Assembly (NCBI GenBank): GCA_026413225.1
Contig: CM048552.1
Coordinates: 184,670,053 to 184,734,052, forward strand
From: Otis tarda
Taxonomy: Eukaryota; Chordata; Aves; Otidiformes; Otididae
Reading direction: 5' to 3'
Length of the DNA: 64,000 bases
Positions 14,901-26,800 of this stretch are shown one piece after another; the first letter of the stretch is position 1, and the number at the start of each line of letters is the position of its first letter. A model generated the notes under the pieces. The model was not told the DNA's origin, made no database searches, and saw nothing but the letters and a program-made list of their open reading frames with translations. The translations under genes were made by a program, and so were the position numbers.

Positions 14901-17219
14901 AATAAAGCCAAATATGAAGTTTATACACCTAGGAATATACTGTGTGTGGGGCTTGCAGTACGTATGTTTGCAGGCGGCGTAGGGGAGAGACTCTGCCCTG
15001 CGTGTAATGCATCACTGACAACTGAGCATGGGGTCACTGCCTGTGCAGTGGTCAGTAAAACAAACGTACTGTATATATTTGGATGCCTAAATAAGGGAGT
15101 GCCAAGGGAAGACCGGGCAATTCTGTTCTCTAGCTGTTAGCTACGAGGAAAGGGTGGTCTGAGAAGAGCACCTTTTGAGGTACCTTTTGAATGGAAAGAG
15201 GTGCCATGAAATGCCTCTGGTCTGGAAGAGCAGAGCTGATGTCTAGTGTTGGAGGCAGCTGTTCCTTGTCCAGCCATCACATGCAATAGCCTGGTAAGCT
15301 ACTGGGGCTTCTGACTTGACGCTGGAAGGAACAGCCCAGCTTCTACTTGCTGAGGAGCTGGAGACACAGGTGCACATAACCTGTCCTTACTGCACTTTTT
15401 CCACTTTTTCCTCCTTCCTGGGAACTGTGTGACCTGAGGCAGGTCTTCATCTCCTCTTTTCCTGGCACCTCTCAGAAGGCAGGAGCTGGTAAACTCCAGA
15501 TACTGTCCCACACACTGCCAAGTCTGACTGTGAGACCCACAGCTGAGGAGGGACATTAATGAACTGAACTTTCTCAGGCCAGTACAAATGATTAAGAAGC
15601 TGAAAAATAGGCCTAATGGAAAATTCAAGAAAACATGATTCATTTTTATTACGCTTGATAAAAGTGGAGTAGTACATAAGTGCTTGGATGGGCAGAAATG
15701 CTTTCATAGCAGGCTCGTCAACTTAGCAGTCAATGGTCCAGACCCAGTGGCTGGAAATTGAAGCTGTGTGCAGTCAGACTAGAAAACTAACACATTAAAA
15801 TCTCCAAGCCAGTCCATCTCTCTCTCTCAAAAAAAAACCCAAACAAACCACACAACCCCAGAAAACCCAGTGCCTATCAGACTATCTTCTGCACAATTCC
15901 AGTAAATTTCCCCAGTGCATGTTTATCAAGATAGCCTTAAGCATTTTAACCACATTCTGTTCATTTGATGGTGATTGTCAGCAGGATTTGAAGCTGGAAT
16001 CGGCATCTCCCCAGCATATATCTCCCTGTCATCTCACTGAAAGAGTCAACAGTTGAATTTCCTTTATGAATTGGCACCAGGGCATTCAGGCAGGGAAGTC
16101 GGAGTGAGCATGCATTTGGCAGCTAATGATGAAGCTGTAGGTTATGTAGACCAGCCTGTCTGGAGCTGCACTTGCAATGTACTTGTACTTGCCACCCCAC
16201 ATAGGGCAACTGAGAGCATAAGACACTTGTGAAAATGTCTGTTTTCTCTTCTATTCATTTTTCTTGTACTATCTGCTTTATTTTGAGTAGATATTTTTAA
16301 CAGGGAGTTGCCACCTTCATGCCTTGTTCATCCTTTGGCTTCTAGGCTGATGTGACTATGGAAATACCAAGGCAGACATGTAGCACTTTGGATGTGTTTT
16401 CATTGCAGCTCTAGTCCTGCAACAAATGAAGACAGATTCAAGTCTCTGAACTTGATTTTGGTGAATGAGGGCTAATTAGGCTGCAAAGGGAGTAAAAGCT
16501 GTTCCCCCACCACAGTCTTGCATCCAGAGGTTTGCATGCATTTTTGCAGGTTTATTCTGCTAGACGCTCTGGATGTGTTAAAATCCCCAGGAGGGTGCAG
16601 GGAAAGCGGGACATAAACCCTGGCTTTTGGACAGTGAATGAGCTTTGACAGCAGCCTAGCTTAGCTGCAAGTCTCTCCTTGGAGACTGCAGACAGCCTTG
16701 TACTGTGAAGTGACTGGAACATTAAAAGCCAAATCCAAATCAGTGATAATTAAAAGATGGCATTAGCCAAGACATCAAAGATGAGATATTACAAGGAATA
16801 AGCATGTTTAACTGGTAGGTTTGTTTCCTAAGTAGTTAGTGTGGGAGAGGTGTCTGGTTCACTGATCCTGACTCTTAAAAAGTAGGAATAGTTTCAAAAT
16901 TGTGCAAGGTGCGGAGAGATTAATAGCGGCATGTCGGTGTTCAGGCAGCTGGGCTGCTCAGATGGGTGTAGGCTAGTTAGCCTAGAACCTGTACCATAGA
17001 AATTAGTGGAAAAATTGTCATGGAGTTCAGAGGTAGAAAACATCAGAAATACAATGAACACTAGCAAACACGGCTTTATGTTAAAGGTTTTCTGGTCAAA
17101 CAAGCCTAGTTTTGTTTATTTTGGAGGTTGTGAGTTTAAAGTAACAGCATGTTTGCAGCCTGGTTAGTATTTCGCATTGCATATAATTTAGAATCTTGTG
17201 ACAGTCTGATTTATGTCTT

Positions 17220-17234
17220 AAAAAAAAAAAAAAA
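17220..17234. repeat. A15 homopolymer
   Basis: This is an uninterrupted run of 15 A. No SINE or processed-pseudogene body is visible on its 5' side. Confidence 0.9.
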
Positions 17235-17634
17235 TACCACGCACAGAACAAGATTAAAAACTGGCAGACAGTTATCAGAAAGTAATTATCAGTAGGAAGC
17301 CACTCATGTTGCAGTTTGAAGGGCTTCTTCCAGGATTAGCAAGAGGGACACTAATAAGTGAGAATCACTGCTTATAAAATGTGTCATGATTGACACAAAT
17401 GCTGGTCAGGCAGTGAATAACCACGACAGGACTGTCATGGTGTGATGGGGGTCACTTAATTCACAGAATCTGTTTAAAGACAATGCATTTTAACCAAGCC
17501 AAAGGCAATTATACACCACAGAACAGGGAGTGCAGAGCACACAGGTAAAATGTGAGGCTTAGGAAAAACTCAGAATGGATGTATTAGTGATATAATAGCC
17601 GGTCAGCTCCATCAACCCCCAGAGCTTGATTTTC

Positions 17635-17666
17635 AGAGACAAATTGATCTAGAGACAAATTGATCT
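17635..17666. repeat. Perfect 16-bp tandem duplication
   Basis: The unit AGAGACAAATTGATCT occurs twice back to back (17635-17650 and 17651-17666) without a mismatch, which suggests a recent slippage or duplication event. Confidence 0.95.
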
Positions 17667-17717
17667 TAACCCAGTTTTAGCCATCTAAACATGAAGCACA
17701 GTCATGGGACACAGACA

Positions 17718-17743
17718 CCCCCCCCCCCCCCCCCCAAAAAAAA
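17718..17743. repeat. C18-A8 tract
   Basis: Eighteen C are followed directly by eight A. An A/C-dominated stretch then continues to about 17780, with several AAACCC- and AAAACC-like steps. The minus strand carries G18, which could fold as a G-quadruplex. Run length may be a sequencing or assembly uncertainty. Confidence 0.9.
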
Positions 17744-18918
17744 GAAACCCAAAACCAAAACCGCAAAAAACCCACCAGCACAGGGCAGATCATTGAATCG
17801 TAAAAGAGATGGGACCAATTTTCTCCTGAAAGTCTTGCTTCTTACCTCTCTCAGCTAAATTCAGAGATTCTGCTGAATAACCCTGAGATGGCAGAAGTGA
17901 GGTGAGAGAAATTCCTGCTCTTCTATCTGTTGTTTTACCTCTGTATATGGTTTTGGTAAGACCAGCACAATAGTATTACATCTATTTTCTGTTCTCTGTA
18001 TTCTTAAAACATCATTGCCAGGTAGAACAAGGTGCAGATAAGAGACCCAAAACTGATTTGAATGTGGCATAAATGACTTGTGGTGAGATAATGCATGATC
18101 TTGAATTACTTCACATATTGAAAAGATGATTGAGAAGTGACTTGATTACAATGTATAAGTAATTTCTAAGGGAGAAAACACCAGGTACTAAAAGGCTATT
18201 TAGTATAGTATGGAAAGTCATAAGAAGAACCAACTGCTAGAAGCTGAAGCCAAATTCATATTAGAAATTAAGCAGCAATATTAGTACCACTTTAGCCACG
18301 AATAAGTTAAGTTCTGCACAGAAGAAAGAAGATAAAGTGTATCTGTCTGTGATCAGACAGATCAGGCCAGGCAAATTTGTCAACTTGTCTCTCCTGACCC
18401 TAAGACCTTAGAAATCTGTAAAACAAGCAGTGTTTTAATAGAAATTGTCTTTGTTTTCCTTCAAAACTACCTGGAAAAGTATGGCATTCTTATTCCTCTC
18501 AAGGACTTAGTTTAAATCAAGCCAAGAAATTTCAGATTAAATGATTTTAAATTACGCGGCATTGAAGTAATCACACTGTGCATTATTCAGAGAGAACAGA
18601 CTTAGGTTTCCAGATGTAATAATATTCAGTTTATAAGGCAATTAAAAAAATAGAGGCATCTCAGAGAGCCTTGTTTTACTTGGCATCAACACTTTTAAGC
18701 ATTTCTATTATCTTCTGTGACATTGCCAGCTGAAGGTGATGGTGACAGTGTAGTACCCTACACCAATTGCAAGACAAGACTTTCCATTGGAAGGACATTT
18801 TAAATACTAAGAGCTAGTGAAGCCATTAAATTTCATCCTTTCTTGTTATGCAAGGCTGTTCCAGAGGTGTTTATTTTACACATAATGCACTGACTGCTCA
18901 AAAGAGATTGACAAATTG

Positions 18919-18944
18919 CCACACACGCACCCCCCCACACACAC
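18919..18944. repeat. Short CA/C-rich simple repeat
   Basis: An interrupted CACACA stretch encloses a C7 run. It is too short and impure to be a classical long microsatellite. Confidence 0.7.
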
Positions 18945-19795
18945 TATGCACTAGAACATCATAGTAGAGGAGCAGGTGTTTGCGCACCATCACTTCTCTC
19001 TTCCTTTCTACATCAGATTGCTTTTAATTTTCAGGCTTTTCCACTTTTATGGAGTAGGCTAGTGCTATTGCACTGCTCTGTTAGTCGTTGTTGCTTTAGG
19101 CAAAAAGGTATTCATGTTGCATTATAAAGTGACTCTGTGACAGAGGTGAATGTACAGAGAGCACTATCAACTAAAACTTAGTATGTGACCTCCTAGATTA
19201 GTAACTGCAAGTTTTTGTTTCTTTTCCCAGAGTGTTAGCATATGTAGATGTAGTATTATTACATTATTGCATTATGTTCCTATACTTAATGTTTGTAAAA
19301 TGGTAATAAGATGAAAATAGGTTATTCTTTTTCTAAGGACAGGAATAAAATTAGCTCTCATTTTATCTTCCACTAATTTTGGGAACTTTAATGATCAGAT
19401 TCTCTTTGTAGAATATTTTTTTTCATGGTCACTGACTGTACTCAATGCACGTTTCCAGAAGACAGTTCCTAGGTAATCCGACTGCAAGAATCTAGAGAAA
19501 GGAGGACAACACAGTTACAATCTCTTATTTAAAATTTTGTTTTTGTGATTCATTCTTAATATGTAAAAGATCTGATGGCAAAATAAGGAATTCTAGGGGA
19601 TTCCAGCTGTGCAAGCATGTTTTTCCTGCTTATTTCTACAGTGTCTAAATAGCAGAGATTTTACAACTTAATTTGAGAAATTATAATTACATTGTATTTA
19701 ATAAATGCTTAATTAGTGAAAATCAATTCAAATGTTGACCATGTTGGTGAATCTTATTTTAATGTCCGGTTTTGCTTCGTTTTTTTTCATTCTAG

Positions 19796-19877
19796 ATAAA
19801 CTTTCCTTGGAAGGAATAGTGGTGCAACGTGCTGAATGCAGACCTGCAGCTAGTGAAAATTATATGAAACTGAAAAG
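19796..19877 (+). CDS. GTF2F2: GTF2F2 (TFIIF small subunit, RAP30) internal exon, about residues 102-129
   Basis: GTF2F2/RAP30 pairs with GTF2F1/RAP74 to form TFIIF, which brings RNA polymerase II to the preinitiation complex in the nucleus. A T-rich tract ending in TAG at 19793-19795 is the acceptor and GTAGGA from 19878 is the donor. The exon is 82 bp. Its first two bases finish an Asp codon begun in the previous exon. It then encodes KLSLEGIVVQRAECRPAASE and continues NYMKLK. The last two bases, AG, start an Arg codon completed by the next exon. This is the end of the RAP74-dimerisation region and the start of the linker in the human protein. Phase and sequence agree with the exon at 56407. 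The previous exon (ending ...TVFTESS in human) was looked for to the left and not seen, so it lies outside the window. Confidence 0.96.
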
Positions 19878-22279
19878 GTAGGAATGCTCTATTACAAATG
19901 GGTATCTGACTTTGATGCTTTTATTATTGCCTTACTAGGGATGGATTACTTCAGTTTTATCATGGTCTTACGTAGGATTTGTACAGAATTGGAACTGTTC
20001 TTGCTTTGGTGTGAATGTACTGTAGGGAGGGAATGAAGGCTGGCATGGGGCTCCTACTTCCCTCTGGTATTGTCTGGTGGGATGATGTAGACTTCTGCAT
20101 TCCATCATGCGCAAAGCTCTTACTAGAGCACGCATTCTGCCTCCTCATACCTGAACATAGAAATGTATGGCAGTATTCAAAGGTGATTAAAGCTGAATTT
20201 CCTGAGGACTTAAAGGTTTACATTGGTCTGGTCAGGACACGCTTCTTGAGTATGGGTTTCTATGTGGATCATCCAAATTTAATTTCACTTAATATCGTGC
20301 CATGCTAGATGAAGAGCAACTCTGAAAAGTTGTTTAAAATGCCAAAAATAGGAAAGAGTTCAGGGAGAAGCATTAGACCTAAATTGGTGTGCTTGCTAGA
20401 AAAAGTAATGGCTGAAAATGTCAGAAGTGGCATGGAAACCACAAGGCATATATTTAACAGAATCATTTAGTGACTTCTGAAAATTTAGTCTGATACATCT
20501 AGAATTTACCATGTGATTCATATATCATAGGGGTAATTAATGTGATGATGTCCTCTAGTAATAAATCACATTTGGAATTGAATTGTGCCTTATTTTAAAT
20601 ACATATTTATACATTTTAAGCATGTGGGTTTTAATTAAATTACTCTCATATTGTGAGTTTGTTGTAAATAGAGAAATGCAAAGCAGGCAATTTCAGGAAG
20701 AGATTTGTCCATGACTAGTTTTAAATTCGTCAGAAGAAATACAAGAAAGGCAAAGTGATGTTTTTCCTCAATTCCTGATCTGTTTTCTGTGTGTCATATG
20801 CTACACTTACAACATCCTATGTTTTATTAAGCTCCTCTGTCATCTAAACTACTCCAGTATTTCCTTATTGTGTTCATTCAGTTCTGAGACTTTGTGTTCT
20901 AGCTGTTGGCAAATCACTACCATAAGTTTGCTCATGTACAGTGAACTACTTCGTTTCAGACTGTGTTCTGTGATTGCTTTCATTATTTTTGTCATCAGTG
21001 TGAAATGGAGTATGAAGCAAAGGTGATGTTACTAGAAGAAGACTCATTTCAATCTGGCAATTTTAAATATATATGGATATAGTCTGTAGGATCTATTTGC
21101 TTCATAATTGTTTCAATCACAGGTTGCCTGATCCAAGTGCTTTTTTGCATTTTGTACAGTTTTCTGTTAGTTGATCAGATAAGCTTCTTCTGGTAAGGCC
21201 ACAGCAGGAGACCAAAACAAAACTGGTAGCTTTAATGGCATACTACCCAAACTTTGACTTTTTCAGCATTCTGCTTTCTGGCACACACACATGCATGCAG
21301 CCCCTCCTGGTCTTTGATTTTGTCGTGTTCAATTCCTGTAGGAGCAACAAAGATACAAATGTGAAGGCTGGGTTTGTATTTGGAAGTGGTGGCAGCTGAA
21401 AACTGATGGTACCATTGGTTTTTCTTTCCTGTAGAAATATTGCCAGGCAGTGTATACTCACTTTCTAACTTTCCATGTTGTTAAAGATTTTTTGCCTTTT
21501 ACCAAAAAGTTTTTTTTTTTTTAAAAAAAACAAAACAAAAAACCAAAAACCCAGCAACTTTTTCTGGTGGGAATCAGCATAAGATTTAGCAGATCTAGCA
21601 GTCACAGCCTCAGAAGAAATTGGTTTATGTCCAAACACCATCTCTGGTATTTGAGTAGTAGGATCTAACTTCTCTCTTCACTCGCTTTACTGTCTCCCAC
21701 CCTCAACATGCTGCAGTCTGTGTTTGTGCTTAAAAAAAAGTGACAGCATTGAAGATAAACCACATAAGTTAGAACTGTGTTATATTAAACCATTTTTTAT
21801 TCACTTTTATGTTTACTGTTGTGCTTTACATGAGAGAGACTCCCCAGAGGTGGAATTGATAATATTGATAAAACAGCAAGTCTGTTGTGTAGGCTTTAAG
21901 TGCCACAATAGTAAGTTGAGTTGGGAAGGAAATAAAATATAAATGCAGTTGCTTGATACTTTGAAGATCTAGAAAATGAAGTTAAGCTACACACTCTGAT
22001 AACTCTGATCATCTGTTTTCTGAAAGCTGGCAGTGACCAAAAGGTGCTCCATTGTACCTCCCTGGTATTAAATGCAGATATGGATGCCGTCTATTTTACC
22101 ATCTGTATCTGGGTGAAGGAAATCGGCTGATAGGTATGTGGCGTGGCATTTGATTTCCATGCTGCTCTGTAGAGTTTCAGTGAAAGGACAAAGTGCTAAT
22201 CTTGTGATGGGGCTGCCAGCAGTTAGGTGGGTGATGTGTGACGTGTGGGTTTAAGGACGGGTATGAAAGCAGAGAATTT
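19878..22279. other. Unassigned intron sequence
   Basis: A T-run followed by an A/C-rich segment (about 21510-21552) is the only low-complexity feature. No repeat family or gene is recognised in the remaining sequence. Confidence 0.55.
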
Positions 22280-23254
22280 AGTGACGTGTATGGATGACAT
22301 GGACAGTGGGATTGACTGCACTCGCAGCAGGTTTGCTGACGACACCAAGCTGTGTGGTGCAGTTGATACGTTGGAGGGAAGGGATGCCATCCAGAGGGAC
22401 CTTGACAGGCTGGAGAGGTGGGCCCATGCAAACCTCATTAAGTTCAACCAGGCCAAGTGCAAGGTCCTGCACGGGGGTTGGGGCAACCACCAGTAGCAAT
22501 ACAGGCTGGAGGATGAAGGGATTGAGAGTAGCCCAAGGACTTGGGGATACTAGTGAATGGAAAGCTGAACATGAGCTGACAATATGCACTCATGGCCCAG
22601 AAAGCCAAATGCATGCTGGGCTGCACCAAAAGAAGTGTGGCTAGCAGATCAAGGGAGATGATTCTGTCCCTCTACTCTGCCCTGGTGAGACCAGGAATAC
22701 TGCATCCAGCTCTGGAATCAGCTGGACACAGTATCTGCTGATTCATTCCTGTACTCCAGGCCTGAAGTACAGGAAAGATGTGGATCTGATCAAGCAGATA
22801 CAGAGGAGGGCCACAAAAATGATCAGAGGGATAGAACACCTTTCCTATGGGGAAAGACTGAGAGAGATGGTGGTGTTCAACCTGGAGAAGAGAAGGGTCC
22901 AGAGAGACCTTACTGTGGCCTCTCAGTACTTAAAGGGACTTGTAATATAGATGAGGATAAACTTTTTAGTAGAGCCCGTTGTGATGGGACAAGGGGTAAT
23001 GCTTTTAAACTAAAAGAGGGTAGATTTAAACTAGATATAAGGAAGAATTTTTTTTTACGAGGGTGTTGAAACACTGGAACAGGTTGCCCAGAGAGGAGGT
23101 GGATGCCCCGTCCCTGGAAACATTCAAGGCCAGGCTGGACGGGGCTCTGAGCAACCTGAACTGGTTGGAGATGTCCCTGCTCCTTGCGGGGGGGGTTGGA
23201 CTAGATGACCTTTGAAGGCCCCTTCCAACCCAAACTATTCTATGAGTCTATGAA
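22280..23254 (+). mobile_element. CR1 LINE, 5'-truncated, includes the RT FADD motif
   Basis: The copy starts inside the reverse-transcriptase region. The plus-strand codons encode [20 protein letters not shown] (from 22332), the catalytic YxDD-type motif as found in CR1, then [19 protein letters not shown]. Frameshifts and an imperfect insertion near 22720-22770 break the frame. The 3' UTR has CACTGGAACAGGTTGCCCAG at about 23073 and GGACTAGATGACCTTTGAAG at about 23199, and it ends with a TATTCTATGAGTCTATGA tail. No target-site duplication is expected or seen. It is a dead copy of moderate age. Confidence 0.95.
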
Positions 23255-26200
23255 AGCATTATCAAATGTAACCGAGGGGAGGTTTTTTCCCAAACAGCAG
23301 CTTTTGATTTGATTACAGGAAGAGTATAGATGGGTGATGTTTAGAACACTTTGAATACAAGGTACAAATGTGTGTCTAGGGATAACTAGTGAGAAAGGTA
23401 AAACAAAGGTTGTGTGACCTTCACTTGATATTCTCAATTTTGTAAGTTTTGTTGTTGGCAGGTTTGTTTGGTGGCTTTTTTTTGTTTGTTTTCCTGAACT
23501 TCAGGTCATAGAAGGGGAACAAATACCATGGAACACTTGCTGTCCTGCACTGGTAAAGCTTCATGCTATTGAATTTCCTAGAAATTTTTTGTTAACAATG
23601 AGTTTGCTCTTTGTCGCACCTTAATGATTAGTTATACACTTGCAGTTACTGCTGGTGATGCTGTTGCAGCTAGCTGGAAAATAATATGTGGTTTCCAAGC
23701 ACATGTCCTAATTTCTGTCTTGTGGGAGTGGATCTCATGATCCCACTTAAAAATATTTGGACTGTGTGGTGAAAAAATAGGCAGACTGTTCCCAACTGTG
23801 GACAGTTTTACTGTGTGGTGATCACAGAAAATGCTGTCCCTACGCTATTCTTTCTGGTTGATACTTCCCCTCTTGCCCCATAAAGCCTGTCGGACAGAGG
23901 AAGATGGTGGTGTATGAACTGTTGTACCAGAGGTGGTGTGTTCCAGATGGGGCTACACTGGGAAGGATAGGGCACAGGGAGGAGTCCCCCAAACATTCAT
24001 GATCCCTCAGGATCCAGATTACTTGAGAGGAGATAAGAACAAGATTTTGATATTCCCAAGGGGCTTTTGCTGTGCACGGAAGAGGGAAAACAGAGGACTG
24101 GCATGCACCCCATCTAACATCCTCTCTGCCAAATTACCTGTTTCTGTCCTTGCACTGGTCTTAATATCTGTACTGTTTGTTCCTCTGACCATAGCAAACC
24201 CTCTTCTTCCCCAGTTCTTTCTCAGTCGTCCTTTCCCATTGCTGTTTCCTTCTGTTTCTCCATTTCCTCACAGAAAGAATTTTAATTTCAAAAATAATTT
24301 GAACACATCAGTATCCTATATGCTCAAACTACATTTCATTTTGAGGAAAAGTTAAGAAGAAAAAAAAAAAGGTAGTCTCTGGGAGCGACTCTGCAAAGTG
24401 ACAACTGACATTGTTGTGTTGAGTAGCTACAACAAGGTCTCCAGGACTGCTCAGGTCCTTTGCGATGGGCTGGCTGGCACCAGGCTGGCGGTTCTTGGGG
24501 AGGTTTTGAAGGCACATGCAAAGTGCAGCTCAAGCTGTTGTTGAATGCAGTGTTTGAAAGTGCCTCCCCAGCGGTGGAGGGCAGGCAAAAACTGGAATAA
24601 AATCAGAGCCCTTGTTTCATTCTCAAATATGTCGGTGAAATGCTGGTTGCCTTTCAAAGTGGAATTCAGGAGACTGATTCAACTATACATAATCTGAATT
24701 ACTGAATTCTCCCGAACTGGACACCAAATAATAATAATTAAAAAAAAAAAAGAGTCCCAGGCTTACAGGAAGCCTAGAAGAGCTGAAATTAAACACTGCA
24801 GTGAGGCTGGTAGTCCCTATAATCCTCTTAAGTAACTTAATACATCTTGAATTATCATTACTGAAAATGGTAGCTGCCAACAGAGCAGCTTGTAGCAAGA
24901 CTGCAAGAATTTTGGGTATCTTCTTGCTTTTTCTTTTATGAGTTCTACAGGGAGTGTGATGAAAGTCCTTAGAAAAATCTACTGGAAGAAACATGTATGA
25001 TAGGCTTTTAGGAGAAATGGGTTGCAAAACGTTCTAGAATAATTAATGAACTTCCATGTTTGAAAAGTCACATTTCTCTGCAACCACATTACTGAGGCCA
25101 CAAGAAGCCCTGACACGTTGTGGTCGAGGTCAAGGAAGTGAAATTTAATTAGTGCAGATGAGTTGCTCATCTTCTGTAAAATACTGAGAGAGTAATGACT
25201 GACTGACAGTTCAGTATATTTCTGAAAATGAGGATTATGCCAGTTTTTTTTCCCCAAATACCCTCTACTAGCAAAAGAAAATGAATCATTTGATCAGTAT
25301 GCCACTTCATATATATTCTTGTTGCTTAGTTCACTGTGAATTCCCTTTCAAAATAAGTATGTATGAATACATTCCTGCATTTTCCACAAAAGCTGACATG
25401 CTGCACAAATGCTGTTCAATTTGTTTGAAGTGGGACGCCATTTTTATGCAAAACTGAGATTGCACCTGCCTGTCAGTCAATGCAACCTTGATTTTTCAAG
25501 CATCAAAGATTAATTTATTTGTCTTGAAGTAAGGTTCATCATAATGCAAAAAGACATTCCCTAGGATGTTTTGAGTAACTCATCATTAAGTACAAAACAT
25601 AATTATTTTTTTCCCAAGTGCTAAAATAGTTCAAATTTTCCTGGAGAATAATGTGCAATTTGCAGAAAATTAGCTAATAATCATGTTCGTAAGGGTTAAG
25701 CTGTACTGTTGAGATGTGTTTTGTATTTCCCATATGTTCCTGGACACCCACCAGTTTTTAGAAATCAAGAAAATGCCATTCTACTTGTGAACAATTGGAC
25801 TGCAGAGTAGCAGGCACACTAGTACTGAAGTTTCTTTGACCATTTTTGGTCCATTTTTTACATTTTTTGAATAGAGTAATGGAGAAGAGCAAGTAAGAAA
25901 AATAAGGTTAAAGTGAGGTGAGTTCAACAACACGGAGGAGTGTTTGTTCCCCATTTCAGAGGGCAGGAGAGTTGCTTTTGTTGGTTTGCTACATATTTCT
26001 TTGTGATTTTAGACTCTCTTCTCTGTCTCTCTTCCTTTCCATTTTGTGTGTTGTCCTTTACTGTTCTTACAAGTGCTGTTCTGAGGCTGGATTTTAATAG
26101 GTCTTTTATATTACTATGCTTTTTTTGTTCAATGATATGAAAAGGTTCTAATTTTGGTCGCCGCTTCCAGCCATTATAATAATGCTAATAAATAAGGAAT

Positions 26201-26670
26201 AACTTACTGTTTGTAATGCAGCAGATATTTTATCACGTTTCTCTTAAACCTGCTGCTGGGTGCAGAAGGTTACAACATCCTTTTTACCCCATTGTCTTCA
26301 GCTTCTAGTAACCAGATGTATATGGGCTAATTTAAGGGGGGGAGGGGAAGGAGGAGAAGGAGGAAAAAAAAGAGGCATGAAATGTTCTTTTTTTAATTTT
26401 TTTTTTCAATATACTTTCTAGAATGTGAATCATATTAGTTATGGAAACTGATGCTCTCTTAAATTTTGGGAGAGACTGTTGATCTGATAATTGCATCTCA
26501 GTTTCCTTCCTTTTGCAAAGGCCTGGTGACAGAGGATGAAAAAAGTAGGCTTCCTTGGTGGCTGAATTACCATTCTCCTTTTGTTTTACCTTAAAATGGC
26601 TTTGTTACAGCATGGCATTAAATTTGCCTTCTTCCTGTCTTTTAAATATCATCATTTCCAAGTGACAGGC
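23255..26670. other. Unassigned intron sequence with a candidate conserved element
   Basis: No gene or transposon is recognised. The segment about 25380-25530 groups several transcription-factor-like motifs (see findings). A 42-nt all-purine strand occurs at 26334-26375. Several ORFs of 60-140 codons overlap on both strands and look like chance. Confidence 0.5.
26334..26375. repeat. Homopurine tract, 42 nt
   Basis: The plus strand is only A and G for 42 bases, starting with AAG7 and continuing as GAGGGGAAGGAGGAGAAGGA-type repeats. Such tracts can adopt triplex (H-DNA) structure, and T-runs follow at about 26387-26405. Confidence 0.85.
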
Positions 26671-26800
26671 ACAGAATCACAGAATGGTTTAGGTGGGAAG
26701 GGACCTCTGGAGATCATTTGGTCCAACCCCTCTGCTCAAGCAGGGCCACCTAGAGCCAGGTGCCCAAGAACATGTCCAGACACGTCTGCATTTCTCTGTA
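26671..26800 (-). mobile_element. CR1 LINE, short 3' end, antisense
   Basis: The reverse complement of a CR1 3' UTR begins here, with AGAATCACAGAATGGTTTAG at 26673-26692, then GGGAAGGGACCTCTGGAGAT (from about 26695) and GTCCAACCCCTCTGCTCAAG (from about 26721). Similarity fades after CATGTCCAGACACG near 26784. It is non-coding. Confidence 0.9.

Noticed and set aside
15425..15460. Possible MIR SINE core (CTGTGTGACCTGAGGCAGGT)
   Set aside because: About 20 bases resemble the MIR core, but similarity does not continue on either side.
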